In this document: positions 35,115 to 44,657 of the stretch, in pieces
Position numbering within the stretch: position 1 is the first letter of the stretch
Layout of the letters: each line of letters opens with the position of its first letter
Origin: Proteiniphilum sp. X52
Lineage (GTDB): Bacteria > Bacteroidota > Bacteroidia > Bacteroidales > Dysgonomonadaceae
DNA: 64,000 nucleotides
Assembly: GCF_003712195.1 (NCBI RefSeq)
Contig: NZ_RDSD01000005.1
Location: forward strand, 124,001 to 188,000
Direction of reading: 5' to 3'
The notes under the pieces: generated by a model
Database searches by the model: none
Told to the model about the DNA's origin: nothing
Seen by the model: the letters and a program-made list of their open reading frames with translations, nothing else
Position numbers and translations under genes: made by a program

Positions 35115-36018
35115 AAAGAGTGTCGCATATTTGTTCCTGTTCATTCTATTAGGCGGACTGGCCTGCTCCTGTCAGAACCGTCCCAGGGAGGTGTTGAACA
35201 GAAAACAGATGGAACGGCTGATGTATGATGTGTATATCGCCGAGGCAACCATGGAAAACGACTATCACCATTTCGACACTCCCGAGAAGAAAGAAGCGTA
35301 TATCAATAAGGTGTTTCAGTTACATAAAACCACTCAGGCGCAGTGGGATACCTCGTTGTCATGGTATTCCGACAGAATCGATCTCTATCTGAAAATGAAT
35401 GACTCGGTAAAGGCTCGCCTGCAGCGTGCCCGGCAAGAAATTGATGCTGTGATGGCACAGCAGGCCCAGGGGCAACAGATCGATCCCGCACAACTACCCC
35501 CCTCTTACCTGCCTCCTGTGTATATGTTCTCGATGCCTGATGCAAAAAGAGGACTCCGCTTCCGCCTGGATTCCGCGGACATTTCTTCCAAAGTCATCGG
35601 AGAAGATTTTCTGTTTACTTTCAGCACAATAGGAATCCCGTCCCGGTTTCCCTCTTCCCTTACATCATTGATTACAATGGTTTATTCAGATACTACCATC
35701 TACCGATTCCGGAAAATAAGGGAAAATAAAACTTACGAACTCACCGGGTCAAAGTATATTCCCGGAGATACGATCACTGAAATAAGAGGCTTTATACATC
35801 TGCAGGACGCGACGGGTGTGATGCCTCACATCCAATTATACAATATATTTTTCGGAGATATACAGTCAGCCGTGTTAGGAACAGACACTTTAAGGATGGG
35901 GTTGGATACGCTGGATGGGGAACCGTTAAATCCTGATTCTGCCGCGCTTCCAGTCCCGGATTCCATCCGTTTTTTTCAACCTGATTCCCTGCAAGAGATG
36001 CAACATGATTCCCCATAG
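35104..36018 (+). CDS. DUF4296-domain lipoprotein
   Basis: About 304 residues from GTG 35104, which begins a clean lipoprotein signal (KSRKSVAYLFLFILLGGLAC); GTG 35062 is an alternative giving 318 residues and a longer basic N-terminus. Both overlap lspA (11 or 53 bases). DUF4296 covers ~35-120 (LMYDVYIAEATMENDY, YINKVFQLHKTTQAQWDTSLSWYSDRI). The rest is a beta-rich domain of unknown function ending in a proline-rich acidic tail. Co-translation with lspA, which processes it, is conserved in Bacteroidetes. No catalytic motif seen. Confidence 0.85.
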   Translation: MKSRKSVAYLFLFILLGGLACSCQNRPREVLNRKQMERLMYDVYIAEATMENDYHHFDTPEKKEAYINKVFQLHKTTQAQWDTSLSWYSDRIDLYLKMNDSVKARLQRARQEIDAVMAQQAQGQQIDPAQLPPSYLPPVYMFSMPDAKRGLRFRLDSADISSKVIGEDFLFTFSTIGIPSRFPSSLTSLITMVYSDTTIYRFRKIRENKTYELTGSKYIPGDTITEIRGFIHLQDATGVMPHIQLYNIFFGDIQSAVLGTDTLRMGLDTLDGEPLNPDSAALPVPDSIRFFQPDSLQEMQHDSP

Positions 36019-36062
36019 AGAAAAGTGATATGTCATAATGACTTATATTTTAGATAAATTGC

Positions 36063-36070
36063 TATATTTG
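36063..36070 (+). promoter_or_regulatory. -7 box for ppdK
   Basis: TATATTTG, consensus -7 box; leader about 55 nt. A matching -33 TTG is not clear. Confidence 0.5.
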
Positions 36071-36130
36071 CGGATATAATAAAAATAATAATAAAATTTT
36101 AACATTTACTTGTCGTAATTTAACATCAAA

Positions 36131-38848
36131 ATGAAAAAAAAGAGAGTTTATACCTTTGGAAACGGTGCGGCTGAAGGGCGGGCAGATATGAAAAACCTGC
36201 TTGGCGGGAAGGGAGCGAATCTTGCAGAAATGAATTTAATTGGCGTTCCCGTTCCTCCGGGTTTCACTATTACTACTGAAGTCTGTACGGAATATAACGA
36301 ATTGGGTAGAGATTATGTGGTAGGTCTGCTGAAAGAGGAGGTAGAGAAAGCGGTAGCCCAAATTGAAGAGCTGACAGGCACAAAGTTCGGGGACAAGGAG
36401 AATCCCTGTCTGGTGTCTGTCCGTTCCGGCTCGCGAGTATCCATGCCCGGAATGATGGACACCGTGTTAAATCTTGGCTTGAATGATGATGCCGTGGAAG
36501 GAATTGCCAGGAAGTCGGGTAATGAGCGTTTTGCCTGGGATTCCTATCGCCGTTTTGTGCAGATGTATGGGGATGTGGTGTTGGGAATGAAGCCCCAAAG
36601 TAAGGAAGACATCGATCCTTTCGAAGAGATTATGGATGAGGTGAAGGAATCCAAAGGAATAGAACTGGATACCGATCTTACCACCGACGATCTGAAAGAA
36701 CTTGTGAAAAAATTCAAGACGGCTGTAAAGGAAAATACCGGCAATGAGTTTCCGGTAGATCCCTGGGATCAGTTGTGGGGAGCTGTCTGTGCCGTATTCG
36801 ACAGTTGGATGAATGAACGCGCGATCCTTTATCGTAAGATGAACAATATCCCTGAAGAGTGGGGTACCGCTGTCAATGTGCAGGCCATGGTGTATGGCAA
36901 TATGGGTAAGACCTCCGGTACGGGAGTTGCTTTCACCCGCGATGCTGCTACCGGGGAAGATATCTTCAACGGTGAATATCTGATCGACGCACAGGGAGAA
37001 GATGTGGTGGCCGGAGTACGCACACCTCAACAGATCACCATCGAGGGATCCCGTCGTTGGGCAAAACTGCAGGGTGTTTCCGAAGAGGAGCGTGCCGCAA
37101 AATATCCCTCACTCGAAGAAGCGCTTCCCGAGTGTGCAAAGGAATTAATTGAAGTTCAGCAGAAGCTGGAGGATTATTTCAAGGATATGCAGGACCTGGA
37201 GTTCACCATCCAGGACGGAAAACTCTGGTTATTGCAGACCCGTGGTGGAAAACGTACCGGTGCTGCGATGGTGAAAATCGCCATTGACATGCTCCACCAG
37301 GGATATATTGATGAAAAAACCGCGCTCAAACGGTGTGACCCTGAAAAGTTGGATGAGTTGCTCCATCCTGTGTTCGATAAGAAATTGTTAGCCCAGGCAA
37401 AACCGCTGACCAATGGTCTGCCCGCTTCCCCGGGAGCTGCTACCGGTCAGGTGGTTTTTCATGCCGATGAGGCCGAAGAATGGAGCAAGCAAGGCAAAAA
37501 AGTGATCCTTTGCCGTATTGAGACATCGCCCGAAGATTTACGTGGCATGGCTACTGCGCAAGGAATCCTTACCGCACGCGGCGGAATGACTTCCCATGCA
37601 GCCGTAGTGGCAAGAGGAATGGGTAAATGTTGTGTCTCGGCTGCCAACCATGTGGTGATCAATTATAAAGAACGTACCATGACCATTGGCGGCAAGGAGC
37701 TGAAAGAGGGAGACTGGATATCATTGAACGGCTCCACCGGTCTTGTGTATGAAGGTAGGATAGAGACCCAGGATGCTGAACTGGATGGCGATTTCAACGA
37801 ATTGATGGAGATCGCCGATAAATATGCCCGTATGGATGTGAGAACCAATGCCGACACCCCGCGTGACGCCAAAGTGGCCCGCGATTTTGGAGCTAGGGGT
37901 ATTGGCTTGTGCCGTACGGAACATATGTTCTTTGAAGAAGATAAGATCATTCCCATGAGGGAGATGATCCTCGCGAAAGATGAGGAGGGGCGTAGAAAAG
38001 CGTTGGAAAAACTGCTCCCATTGCAGAAAAAGGATTTTGCCGGAATTTTCAGGGCGATGGACGGCCTGCCCGTTACTGTCCGCCTGCTTGATCCGCCATT
38101 GCACGAGTTTGTCCCCCACGATGAAAAAGGGCAGATGGAAATGGCCAGGGTGATGGGAATCTCTTACAAAGATATTCACGAACGGGTGGAAGGATTGCTC
38201 GAATCGAACCCGATGCTCGGATTGCGTGGTTGCCGCCTTGGAAACCTCTATCCGGAAATCACCGAGATGCAGGCCCGTGCCATCATGGAAGTGGCCATTG
38301 AACTGAAGAAAGAAGGTATTGGCGCTTGTCCTGAAATCATGGTTCCCCTCACCGGTATCGTCCATGAGTTCAAAGCTCAGAAAGACATCATCGAAAATAC
38401 CATCCAAAAAGTATTTGCAGAAAAGAACGATTCGGTGGAATATAAGATCGGCACGATGATTGAGATACCTCGCGCGGCGCTTACGGCGCATAAGATTGCC
38501 AGAGAGGCCGACTTCTTCTCGTTCGGGACCAACGACCTTACGCAAATGACCTTCGGTTATAGCCGCGACGACGTGGCTAAATTCCTGCCGATGTATCTGG
38601 ATAAGGGAATCCTGAAACATGATCCGTTTGCGGTAATCGACCAAAATGGAGTGGGACAGCTGGTAAGTATGGCTGTGCAGAAAGGACGTGAAGTCAGACC
38701 CACCCTTAAGTGCGGCATTTGTGGAGAGCACGGGGGTGAACCCTCGTCAGTGAAATTCTGCCATACGGTGGGACTGAACTATGTTTCCTGTTCACCGTTC
38801 CGTGTGCCTATTGCACGCTTGGCCGCGGCACAGGCGGCGATCGGATAG
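36131..38848 (+). CDS. ppdK: Pyruvate, phosphate dikinase
   Basis: 905 residues, full length. ATP-grasp nucleotide domain at the N-terminus (LLGGKGANLAEM, VSVRSGSRVSMPGMMDTVLN, SGTGVAFTRDAATGE), the swivelling phosphohistidine domain with GGMTSHAAVVARGMGKCC (His489), and the C-terminal PEP/pyruvate TIM barrel with RTEHMFFE, LGLRGCRLG and catalytic Cys in CGICGEHGGEPSS. Interconverts pyruvate + ATP + Pi with PEP + AMP + PPi in the cytoplasm, giving PPi-linked glycolysis or gluconeogenesis, typical of anaerobic Bacteroidetes. Monocistronic with a strong terminator. Confidence 0.98.
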   Translation: MKKKRVYTFGNGAAEGRADMKNLLGGKGANLAEMNLIGVPVPPGFTITTEVCTEYNELGRDYVVGLLKEEVEKAVAQIEELTGTKFGDKENPCLVSVRSGSRVSMPGMMDTVLNLGLNDDAVEGIARKSGNERFAWDSYRRFVQMYGDVVLGMKPQSKEDIDPFEEIMDEVKESKGIELDTDLTTDDLKELVKKFKTAVKENTGNEFPVDPWDQLWGAVCAVFDSWMNERAILYRKMNNIPEEWGTAVNVQAMVYGNMGKTSGTGVAFTRDAATGEDIFNGEYLIDAQGEDVVAGVRTPQQITIEGSRRWAKLQGVSEEERAAKYPSLEEALPECAKELIEVQQKLEDYFKDMQDLEFTIQDGKLWLLQTRGGKRTGAAMVKIAIDMLHQGYIDEKTALKRCDPEKLDELLHPVFDKKLLAQAKPLTNGLPASPGAATGQVVFHADEAEEWSKQGKKVILCRIETSPEDLRGMATAQGILTARGGMTSHAAVVARGMGKCCVSAANHVVINYKERTMTIGGKELKEGDWISLNGSTGLVYEGRIETQDAELDGDFNELMEIADKYARMDVRTNADTPRDAKVARDFGARGIGLCRTEHMFFEEDKIIPMREMILAKDEEGRRKALEKLLPLQKKDFAGIFRAMDGLPVTVRLLDPPLHEFVPHDEKGQMEMARVMGISYKDIHERVEGLLESNPMLGLRGCRLGNLYPEITEMQARAIMEVAIELKKEGIGACPEIMVPLTGIVHEFKAQKDIIENTIQKVFAEKNDSVEYKIGTMIEIPRAALTAHKIAREADFFSFGTNDLTQMTFGYSRDDVAKFLPMYLDKGILKHDPFAVIDQNGVGQLVSMAVQKGREVRPTLKCGICGEHGGEPSSVKFCHTVGLNYVSCSPFRVPIARLAAAQAAIG

Positions 38849-38870
38849 GCATCTTTTTGGACATCTCATT

Positions 38871-38904
38871 GCAGAGGCGCCCCAACGGCGTCTCTGCCTG
38901 TTTT
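38871..38904 (+). terminator. ppdK terminator
   Basis: GCAGAGGCGCC (38871-38881) and GGCGTCTCTGC (38887-38897) pair with one G.T over loop CCAAC, followed by CTGTTTT. Confidence 0.85.
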
Positions 38905-39018
38905 ATAACCGTCAATCCTTTATAACTACTTTTAACCATCAAACTATTTTGCTACTAAGCGGATTATCATTACTTTTACATCAGTATTTTAATGGGATGG
39001 TGTGATGATTTGATTATC

Positions 39019-39146
39019 GCGAGTTCCATATACCGAAATAAAAAAATAAAATAATCATATGAAACGAGCATGATAATCATTATCACACAAGATCATGACT
39101 AAAGCGAGTTCCATATGACACCATTGAAAATAAATATTTTAGTCAT
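39019..39146 (+). repeat. Duplicated leader of the SurA-like gene
   Basis: GCGAGTTCCATAT occurs at 39019-39031 and 39104-39116 (85 bases apart). Each copy continues through AT-rich sequence to TCATATGAAA, the second being the real start codon and the first leading into a seven-codon-type mini-ORF (ATGAAACGAGCA then TGA). The second copy contains TGAAAATAAATATTTTA (39125-39141), shared with the two leader elements of the SusCD locus. Confidence 0.65.
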
Positions 39147-40514
39147 ATGAAATATTCAGTGAAGATATTTTCTATTATCGTGTTGTTATTCGCTTCCGGT
39201 CTGATGTTCGCCCAAAATAATGTGATCGATGAAATCGTATGGGTGGTAGGCGATGAAGCTATCCTGAAATCAGAAGTGGAAGAATACCGCAAAGAGATTC
39301 TGATGCAGAATCAGCGCATTGAAGGTGACCCCTATTGTTTCATTCCCGAGCAGCTGGCTGTCAGGAAACTGTTTCTCGATCAGGCGAAATTGGACAGTAT
39401 TACGGTACAGGAATCACAGGTGACCCGTTCTCTTGAGTATATGATCAATGAATATATTGCTTCCGTTGGTTCGGTAGAGAGGTTGGAAGAGTATTGGGGT
39501 AAAAGTATCAGCGCAATCCGGGAAGACATGCGTGACCAGATTCGTGAGCAACAGCTTATAGAAGGAGTGCAGCAGAAACATTTTGGGAACGTGCAATTGA
39601 CCCCTTCCGAAATCCGGAAGTACTATAACAGCCTTCCGCAGGATAGCTTGCCCTTTATTTCGACTACGTTGGAAGTACAAATTATTACCGTGGAGCCCGA
39701 AATCCCGTTGGAGGAAATCGATAAGGTGAAAGCCCAACTGCGTAATTTTACGGAACAGATAACCAGTGGAAAGAACACCTTTTCCACACTGGCATTGCTT
39801 CATTCCGAAGATCCGGGAAGCGCGCTCAGGGGAGGAGAACTCGGTTTCATGAGCCGCTCCACCTTGTCTCCTGAATTTGCCAATGTGGCCTTCACGCTGA
39901 ATGATCCGCAAAAAGTATCGAATGTGGTGGAAACAGAGTATGGTTTTCATATTATCCAGTTGATCGAGCGGAGAAACGATATGGGGAATTTCCGGCATAT
40001 ACTGTTGAAACCCAAAGCACCCAAGGTGTCTCTCGACACGGCGCTGATCCGTCTCGATTCCATCAGGACAGGGATCACGGCCAAAAAGATCACGTTCGAT
40101 GACGCGGCCACTTATCTCTCCGCGGATAAAGATACCCGGAATAACAGGGGGATCATGGTGAACAATACTCCCAGAAGCCCCAATGCCGGCACGCCCCGTT
40201 TTGCGCTGAACGAGTTGAATCAGGATATTGCGAAGATTGCGGGAGAGATGGCAAAAGGAGAGGTGTCCGAGCCGTTTATTATGATGAATGACAAAGGACG
40301 CGAAGTGGCAGCCCTCATTAAAATTACCGACCGGAATGAAGGGCATAGGGCCAATATCAATAACGATTATCAGGTTATCAAACAAATGGCTGAGAATGCC
40401 AAACAGCAAAAGCTTGTGGATGAATGGCTGCAGGATAAGATCCGGAAAACCTATGTCCGCATAGATCCGCAATGGCAGGGATGCGAGTATAAATATAGGG
40501 ATTGGTTAAAGTAA
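39147..40514 (+). CDS. SurA-like periplasmic peptidyl-prolyl isomerase
   Basis: 455 residues. Signal peptide (MKYSVKIFSIIVLLFASGLMFAQ). N-terminal SurA chaperone region (IDEIVWVVGDEAILKSEVEE) and two parvulin domains: the first clear (FSTLALLHSEDPGSALRGGE, LGFMSRSTLSPEF, TEYGFHIIQLIERR), the second degenerate (GNFRHILLKPK .. ITFDDAATYLS). It helps fold outer-membrane proteins in the periplasm. The next gene encodes an OstA/LptA-like protein 21 bases downstream, a sensible pairing for envelope assembly. Confidence 0.93.
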   Translation: MKYSVKIFSIIVLLFASGLMFAQNNVIDEIVWVVGDEAILKSEVEEYRKEILMQNQRIEGDPYCFIPEQLAVRKLFLDQAKLDSITVQESQVTRSLEYMINEYIASVGSVERLEEYWGKSISAIREDMRDQIREQQLIEGVQQKHFGNVQLTPSEIRKYYNSLPQDSLPFISTTLEVQIITVEPEIPLEEIDKVKAQLRNFTEQITSGKNTFSTLALLHSEDPGSALRGGELGFMSRSTLSPEFANVAFTLNDPQKVSNVVETEYGFHIIQLIERRNDMGNFRHILLKPKAPKVSLDTALIRLDSIRTGITAKKITFDDAATYLSADKDTRNNRGIMVNNTPRSPNAGTPRFALNELNQDIAKIAGEMAKGEVSEPFIMMNDKGREVAALIKITDRNEGHRANINNDYQVIKQMAENAKQQKLVDEWLQDKIRKTYVRIDPQWQGCEYKYRDWLK

Positions 40515-40535
40515 AGTAAAGGCTTTCTTATAACA

Positions 40536-42161
40536 ATGGAGAAACAACGCTCGCATTCTTTCCGTGGAAGCAAATTCCTGTCGGGCCTGCTTTCGCTCAT
40601 TATAATGTCGGCTTATGCACAGCAACCACCCATGCGGCAGTCTGTCGGAGAGCCGCCTGTCGAGATCGTGGAAATGCGGCGGGCTGATTTGTTGAGTAAA
40701 AGGGACGGATTGGATGCGCAGATCTTTACGGGCAATGTGATCTTCTATCATGAGGGAGCGTTCATGTATTGCGATAGTGCTTACCTCTATCAGCAAGCCA
40801 ATACGTTTGAAGCATTCAGTAATGTGAGGATGGAGCAGGGGGACACCATCTTTGTGTACGGTGATTACCTGCACTACGATGGGAATATCCGCTTGGCCAG
40901 GCTTCGCGACAACATACGGATGGAGGATCGTACCGCCACGCTCTTTACCGATAGCCTTGATTACGATCGGTCGGCCAATCTCGGATATTACTTTGATGGA
41001 GGGATGTTGGTAGACGAGGAGAACGAGTTGACCTCTTATTGGGGGCAATATAGTCCCGTCACCAAGGAGGCGCTGTTCAGCGACAGCGTGAAACTGGTCA
41101 ATGAAGATTATATTATTTACGCCGATACGCTGAAATACAATACCGAATCGAAATTTGCCGATATCCTCGGACCTTCGCGTATTGTATCGGACAGCGGTTA
41201 TGTCCATACAAGCAAGGGATGGTATAACACCGTGACAGATGATTCCAAATTGTTGGATCGTTCGCAAGTCTATAGCAATGACGGAACAAAAGTGCTTATC
41301 GGAGACACCATTCTCTATAACCGTCAAACGGGTTTGGGTGAGGTCTTTGGCGATATGTTCCTCGAGGACAGGGCGCAAAAAGCCATCCTGCGGGGGAATT
41401 ACGGTTACTATGACGAAAAAACGGAATACGGGATGGCTACCGGCAGGGCATATGCCATCGACTACTCTCAAGGGGACAGCCTGTTCGTGCACGGTGACAC
41501 GCTCATCATGAAAACCGATTCGATACATCGCGAGGTAAAGGCTTTCTATGATGTGAGGTTCTACCGCTCCGATCTTCAGGGGGTGTGTGACTCGTTGCAC
41601 TACGCGTCGGCCGACTCCATGCTCTATATGATTGGCGATCCCGTGGTATGGAGCGATAATAATCAGGTGTCGGGGAATCAGATCGATATCTTTCTGAATG
41701 ATTCCACCATCGAAAAAGCCATTGTCAAGGATTATGCATTGGCTATTCAGAAGAGAATAGAAGAGGATCAGTTCAATCAATTGAGTGGGAGAGATATGAC
41801 CGCTTTCTTTCGCGGCGGGGAACTCTATCATGTGTTGGTGGAAGGGGACGCCGTAACGTTATATTATGCGGTACAGGAAGATAGCACCATCATCGGGCTG
41901 AACAGGATGGAGAGCGCTTATCTGGAAATAGATACGGAAAATAACCAGATTACAAAGTTAAAAACATATTCTGCCACCTCAGGCGTTATGACTCCTTTAC
42001 CCCTGTTAAAACCCGAAGAGACCCGGCTGAAAGATTTTGTCTGGCTCGATTATTTGCGTCCTACTGGCCCTGATGATATATTCCGCGGTAACCAACGGCG
42101 TAGCTCCGAAGCTGCCGAGCCCCGTCGGGGGCGTTTTGAGAGGGAAGATATCACACTCTGA
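40536..42161 (+). CDS. OstA/LptA-like LPS-transport-associated protein
   Basis: 541 residues with a signal region (KFLSGLLSLIIMSAYAQQ). The body is built from repeated beta-jellyroll strands of OstA/LptA type (FTGNVIFYHEGAFMYCDSAY, YLYQQANTFEAFSNVRMEQG, DTIFVYGDYLHYDG, LLDRSQVYSNDGTKVLIGD). Bacteroidetes OstA-like proteins of this size are thought to form part of the periplasmic LPS bridge; there is no LptD barrel. Ends in a basic low-complexity tail (RGNQRRSSEAAEPRRGRFER). Co-transcribed with the SurA-like gene. Confidence 0.9.
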   Translation: MEKQRSHSFRGSKFLSGLLSLIIMSAYAQQPPMRQSVGEPPVEIVEMRRADLLSKRDGLDAQIFTGNVIFYHEGAFMYCDSAYLYQQANTFEAFSNVRMEQGDTIFVYGDYLHYDGNIRLARLRDNIRMEDRTATLFTDSLDYDRSANLGYYFDGGMLVDEENELTSYWGQYSPVTKEALFSDSVKLVNEDYIIYADTLKYNTESKFADILGPSRIVSDSGYVHTSKGWYNTVTDDSKLLDRSQVYSNDGTKVLIGDTILYNRQTGLGEVFGDMFLEDRAQKAILRGNYGYYDEKTEYGMATGRAYAIDYSQGDSLFVHGDTLIMKTDSIHREVKAFYDVRFYRSDLQGVCDSLHYASADSMLYMIGDPVVWSDNNQVSGNQIDIFLNDSTIEKAIVKDYALAIQKRIEEDQFNQLSGRDMTAFFRGGELYHVLVEGDAVTLYYAVQEDSTIIGLNRMESAYLEIDTENNQITKLKTYSATSGVMTPLPLLKPEETRLKDFVWLDYLRPTGPDDIFRGNQRRSSEAAEPRRGRFEREDITL

Positions 42162-42186
42162 TCCTTTTCTCCCCACGACAATAATA

Positions 42187-42375
42187 CAAGCAAGCTTGGC
42201 TTACCTCTCGAGTTTTCGTATATTTGTAGAATATAAGATGCGTCTCGGGCAAGCTCAAGCAAGCTTGGCTTACCTCTCGACTTTCATTATATTTGTAGAA
42301 TACAAGATGCGTCTCGGGTAAGCTCAAGCAAGCTTGGCTTACCTCTCGACTTTCATTATATTTGTAAAAACCAAA
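42187..42375 (+). repeat. 69-bp tandem promoter repeats
   Basis: Three copies start at 42187, 42256 and 42325, exact 69-base offsets, the third cut short at the leader of the next gene. Each contains TTGGCTTACC, a 20-nt spacer from TTG, and TATATTTG (42219-42226, 42288-42295, 42357-42364), so each is a complete consensus promoter. They point toward the 42388 gene and mutL. Confidence 0.85.
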
Positions 42376-42387
42376 CAGCAGCTTATT

Positions 42388-42711
42388 ATGGGTATTTTCT
42401 TTTTTTACAATAACCGCAAGCCGCGTAAATTCAATTATACGCCTATCCTTTACAATCCGGAAGAGGAGGAACGCAAGAAGAACTTGCGGGACCGGATCGA
42501 GAAGGTCAAAAGAGAGATGGGTGTGCTGCCGGAGGAAAAAACAGCCGAAAAGAAAGACTTTAAGGCGGAATTTGTCTCTCAAACACGTCATCTGAAAAAA
42601 CGTAAAGAAAGGGAAAGTTCCGGGAGAAATTCTTTTTTTGCCAATAATGGATTACTTGTCATTATTCTGGTGGTCCTTTTCGCGATCTTCTTCTTCTGGT
42701 TTTTACGATAG
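42388..42711 (+). CDS. Small single-pass membrane protein upstream of mutL
   Basis: 107 residues, ATG 42388. The N-terminal ~80 residues are basic and charged (NNRKPRKFNYTPILYNPEEE, KNLRDRIEKVKREMGVL) and one C-terminal helix (NNGLLVIILVVLFAIFFFWF) anchors it, so the charged part should be cytoplasmic. Common in Bacteroidetes next to mutL, with no assigned function. Reading starts 24 bases after the last promoter repeat. Confidence 0.85.
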   Translation: MGIFFFYNNRKPRKFNYTPILYNPEEEERKKNLRDRIEKVKREMGVLPEEKTAEKKDFKAEFVSQTRHLKKRKERESSGRNSFFANNGLLVIILVVLFAIFFFWFLR

Positions 42712-42729
42712 ATAGCACAGAAACACACC

Positions 42730-44565
42730 ATGCCTGACATCATTCATCTCCTTCCTGATTCCATCGCCAACCAAATTGCCGCGGGTGAGGTGATACAACG
42801 CCCCGCATCTGTGGTGAAGGAACTGATCGAGAACTCGCTCGACGCGGGTGCCACACATGTCATTCTCAGCCTAAAGGACGCCGGACGCACCTTTATCCAG
42901 GTAATAGATAATGGCAAAGGGATGTCTGCCACCGATCTGCGAATGGCTTTCGAACGTCATGCAACCTCCAAGATACGGAGTGCCGACGATCTGTTCTCCC
43001 TTACCACGATGGGATTCCGGGGGGAAGCCCTCCCTTCTATTGCCGCGATTTCCCATATTGAAGTGAAGAGTCGGAGGGAAGAAGATGAATTGGGGTCGTT
43101 GCTGGTCATTTCCGGGTCAAAAGTCGACAAGCAGGAAATGGTCGCTGCTGCCGTTGGAACTTCCGTCACCGTGAAGAATATTTTCTTCAATGTGCCGGCC
43201 AGGAGAAAGTTCCTGAAATCCAACGAAACCGAACGCCGGAATATTTTCACGGAATTCGAGCATATCGTGCTGGTCAATCCTGATGTGGAGTTCACATTGA
43301 TTGAAAATGGAGTGGAAACCCTTCATCTTCCCAAAACAGGATTGAGACAGCGCATCGTTCAGATAGAAGGGAAGAATATGAACCAGCAGTTGATCGAAAT
43401 CAATGAAGAAACTACGCTTGGAAAGATTTACGGTTATATAGCCCGGCCCGAATTTGCAAGGAAGGGAAAAGTAAGTCAGTTCTTTTTCGTGAATAACCGC
43501 TATATCAGGCATCCCTACTTCCACCGCGCGGTTACTACCGCCTTTGAGCCACTTATTGCCGCGAACGAGAAACCGGGTTACTACATCTATTTTCAGGTCG
43601 ATCCTGATACAATTGATGTGAATATTCACCCCACAAAGACCGAGGTGAAGTTCGAGAACGAACAGGCACTATGGCAGATACTGATGGTTACCGTAAAAGA
43701 GTCGCTGGGAAAATTCAACGCGATCCCTACAATCGACTTCGACAGGGATGACGCGCCCGAGATACCGGTTTACAACCCTTCCCATGCCTCATCGATGCCG
43801 AAGGTGAACGTGGATCCCGGTTATAATCCTTTTCACAGTCACCGTGCTGAACCCCCCAAGCCGAAAGCGCCTGCCTTTGGTTGGGAGCAGCTTTACAAAG
43901 GATTCGAAAAAGAGAAGGAATTGGTTGACCAGATACAGGGCGGTACCCCCGCAACCCTGTTCAAGCCGGCGGGGGGCGATCGTAATATCCCTGAGAATGA
44001 GCTCTTTCCCGAGCATTATCAATATAAGCAGAAATATATACTCACCTCGGTGAAATCGGGACTGATGATCATCGATCAACATAGGGCGCATGTGCGTATC
44101 CTATTCGATAAATATCTGGAGCAGATAAGGAATAAAAGAGGACTCTCGCAACGGGTATTGTTTCCTGAGGTATTGGAACTCTCGGCTTCCGAGGCGGCCG
44201 CCTTGCCTTCCATCATGGAGGATCTGGAGGCGTTGGGATTTGAATTGAGCGATCTGGGTAATCACAGTTTTGCCATACAGGCTGTTCCTTCTGAAATTGA
44301 AAATGCTGCTCCTGCCGCGCTGATCCGTTCCATGATCGGTAAAAGTATGGAGACAGGCAGTGACGTGAAATCGGAAATTCAGGAATCGATAGCGCTTTCG
44401 CTTGCCAATCTAACGGCTATTCCTTATGGGAATACGTTGACTACCGAGGAGATGTTGCTTATCGTGAGCCAGCTATTCGCGTCTCCCTTTCCCGCTCATA
44501 CTCCCGACGGACAGACGGTTATCAGCGTAATCTCGGAAACGGAGATTGAAAAGAAAATGCAATGA
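42730..44565 (+). CDS. mutL: DNA mismatch repair protein MutL
   Basis: 611 residues. GHKL ATPase domain: VIQRPASVVKELIENSLDAG, VIDNGKGM, ATSKIRSADDL, TMGFRGEALPSIAAIS, and VDVNIHPTKTEVKFENE in the second domain. A Pro/Lys-rich linker (~330-430) leads to the dimerisation domain. The usual endonuclease motif DQHA(X)2E(X)4E is altered to DQHRAHVRILFDKY at Asp449, with the Glu missing, so it probably lacks nicking activity. It couples mismatch recognition to excision in the cytoplasm. Confidence 0.97.
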   Translation: MPDIIHLLPDSIANQIAAGEVIQRPASVVKELIENSLDAGATHVILSLKDAGRTFIQVIDNGKGMSATDLRMAFERHATSKIRSADDLFSLTTMGFRGEALPSIAAISHIEVKSRREEDELGSLLVISGSKVDKQEMVAAAVGTSVTVKNIFFNVPARRKFLKSNETERRNIFTEFEHIVLVNPDVEFTLIENGVETLHLPKTGLRQRIVQIEGKNMNQQLIEINEETTLGKIYGYIARPEFARKGKVSQFFFVNNRYIRHPYFHRAVTTAFEPLIAANEKPGYYIYFQVDPDTIDVNIHPTKTEVKFENEQALWQILMVTVKESLGKFNAIPTIDFDRDDAPEIPVYNPSHASSMPKVNVDPGYNPFHSHRAEPPKPKAPAFGWEQLYKGFEKEKELVDQIQGGTPATLFKPAGGDRNIPENELFPEHYQYKQKYILTSVKSGLMIIDQHRAHVRILFDKYLEQIRNKRGLSQRVLFPEVLELSASEAAALPSIMEDLEALGFELSDLGNHSFAIQAVPSEIENAAPAALIRSMIGKSMETGSDVKSEIQESIALSLANLTAIPYGNTLTTEEMLLIVSQLFASPFPAHTPDGQTVISVISETEIEKKMQ

Positions 44566-44657
44566 GATATTCTTGTAGCACGGAAAAGCGACCATGCGCT
44601 ATCGGGAAAAAGAATAAACAAACAGGGATATTTTTAATCCATCACATTAAAACAGGT

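Noticed and set aside
42187-42375. CRISPR array from the 69-bp repeats
   Set aside because: Units are contiguous copies with no variable spacers, and each carries a promoter.
42151-42591. Minus-strand ORF with repeated REVSQACLSLPETH peptide
   Set aside because: It is the promoter repeat and the mutL-upstream gene read in the antisense frame.
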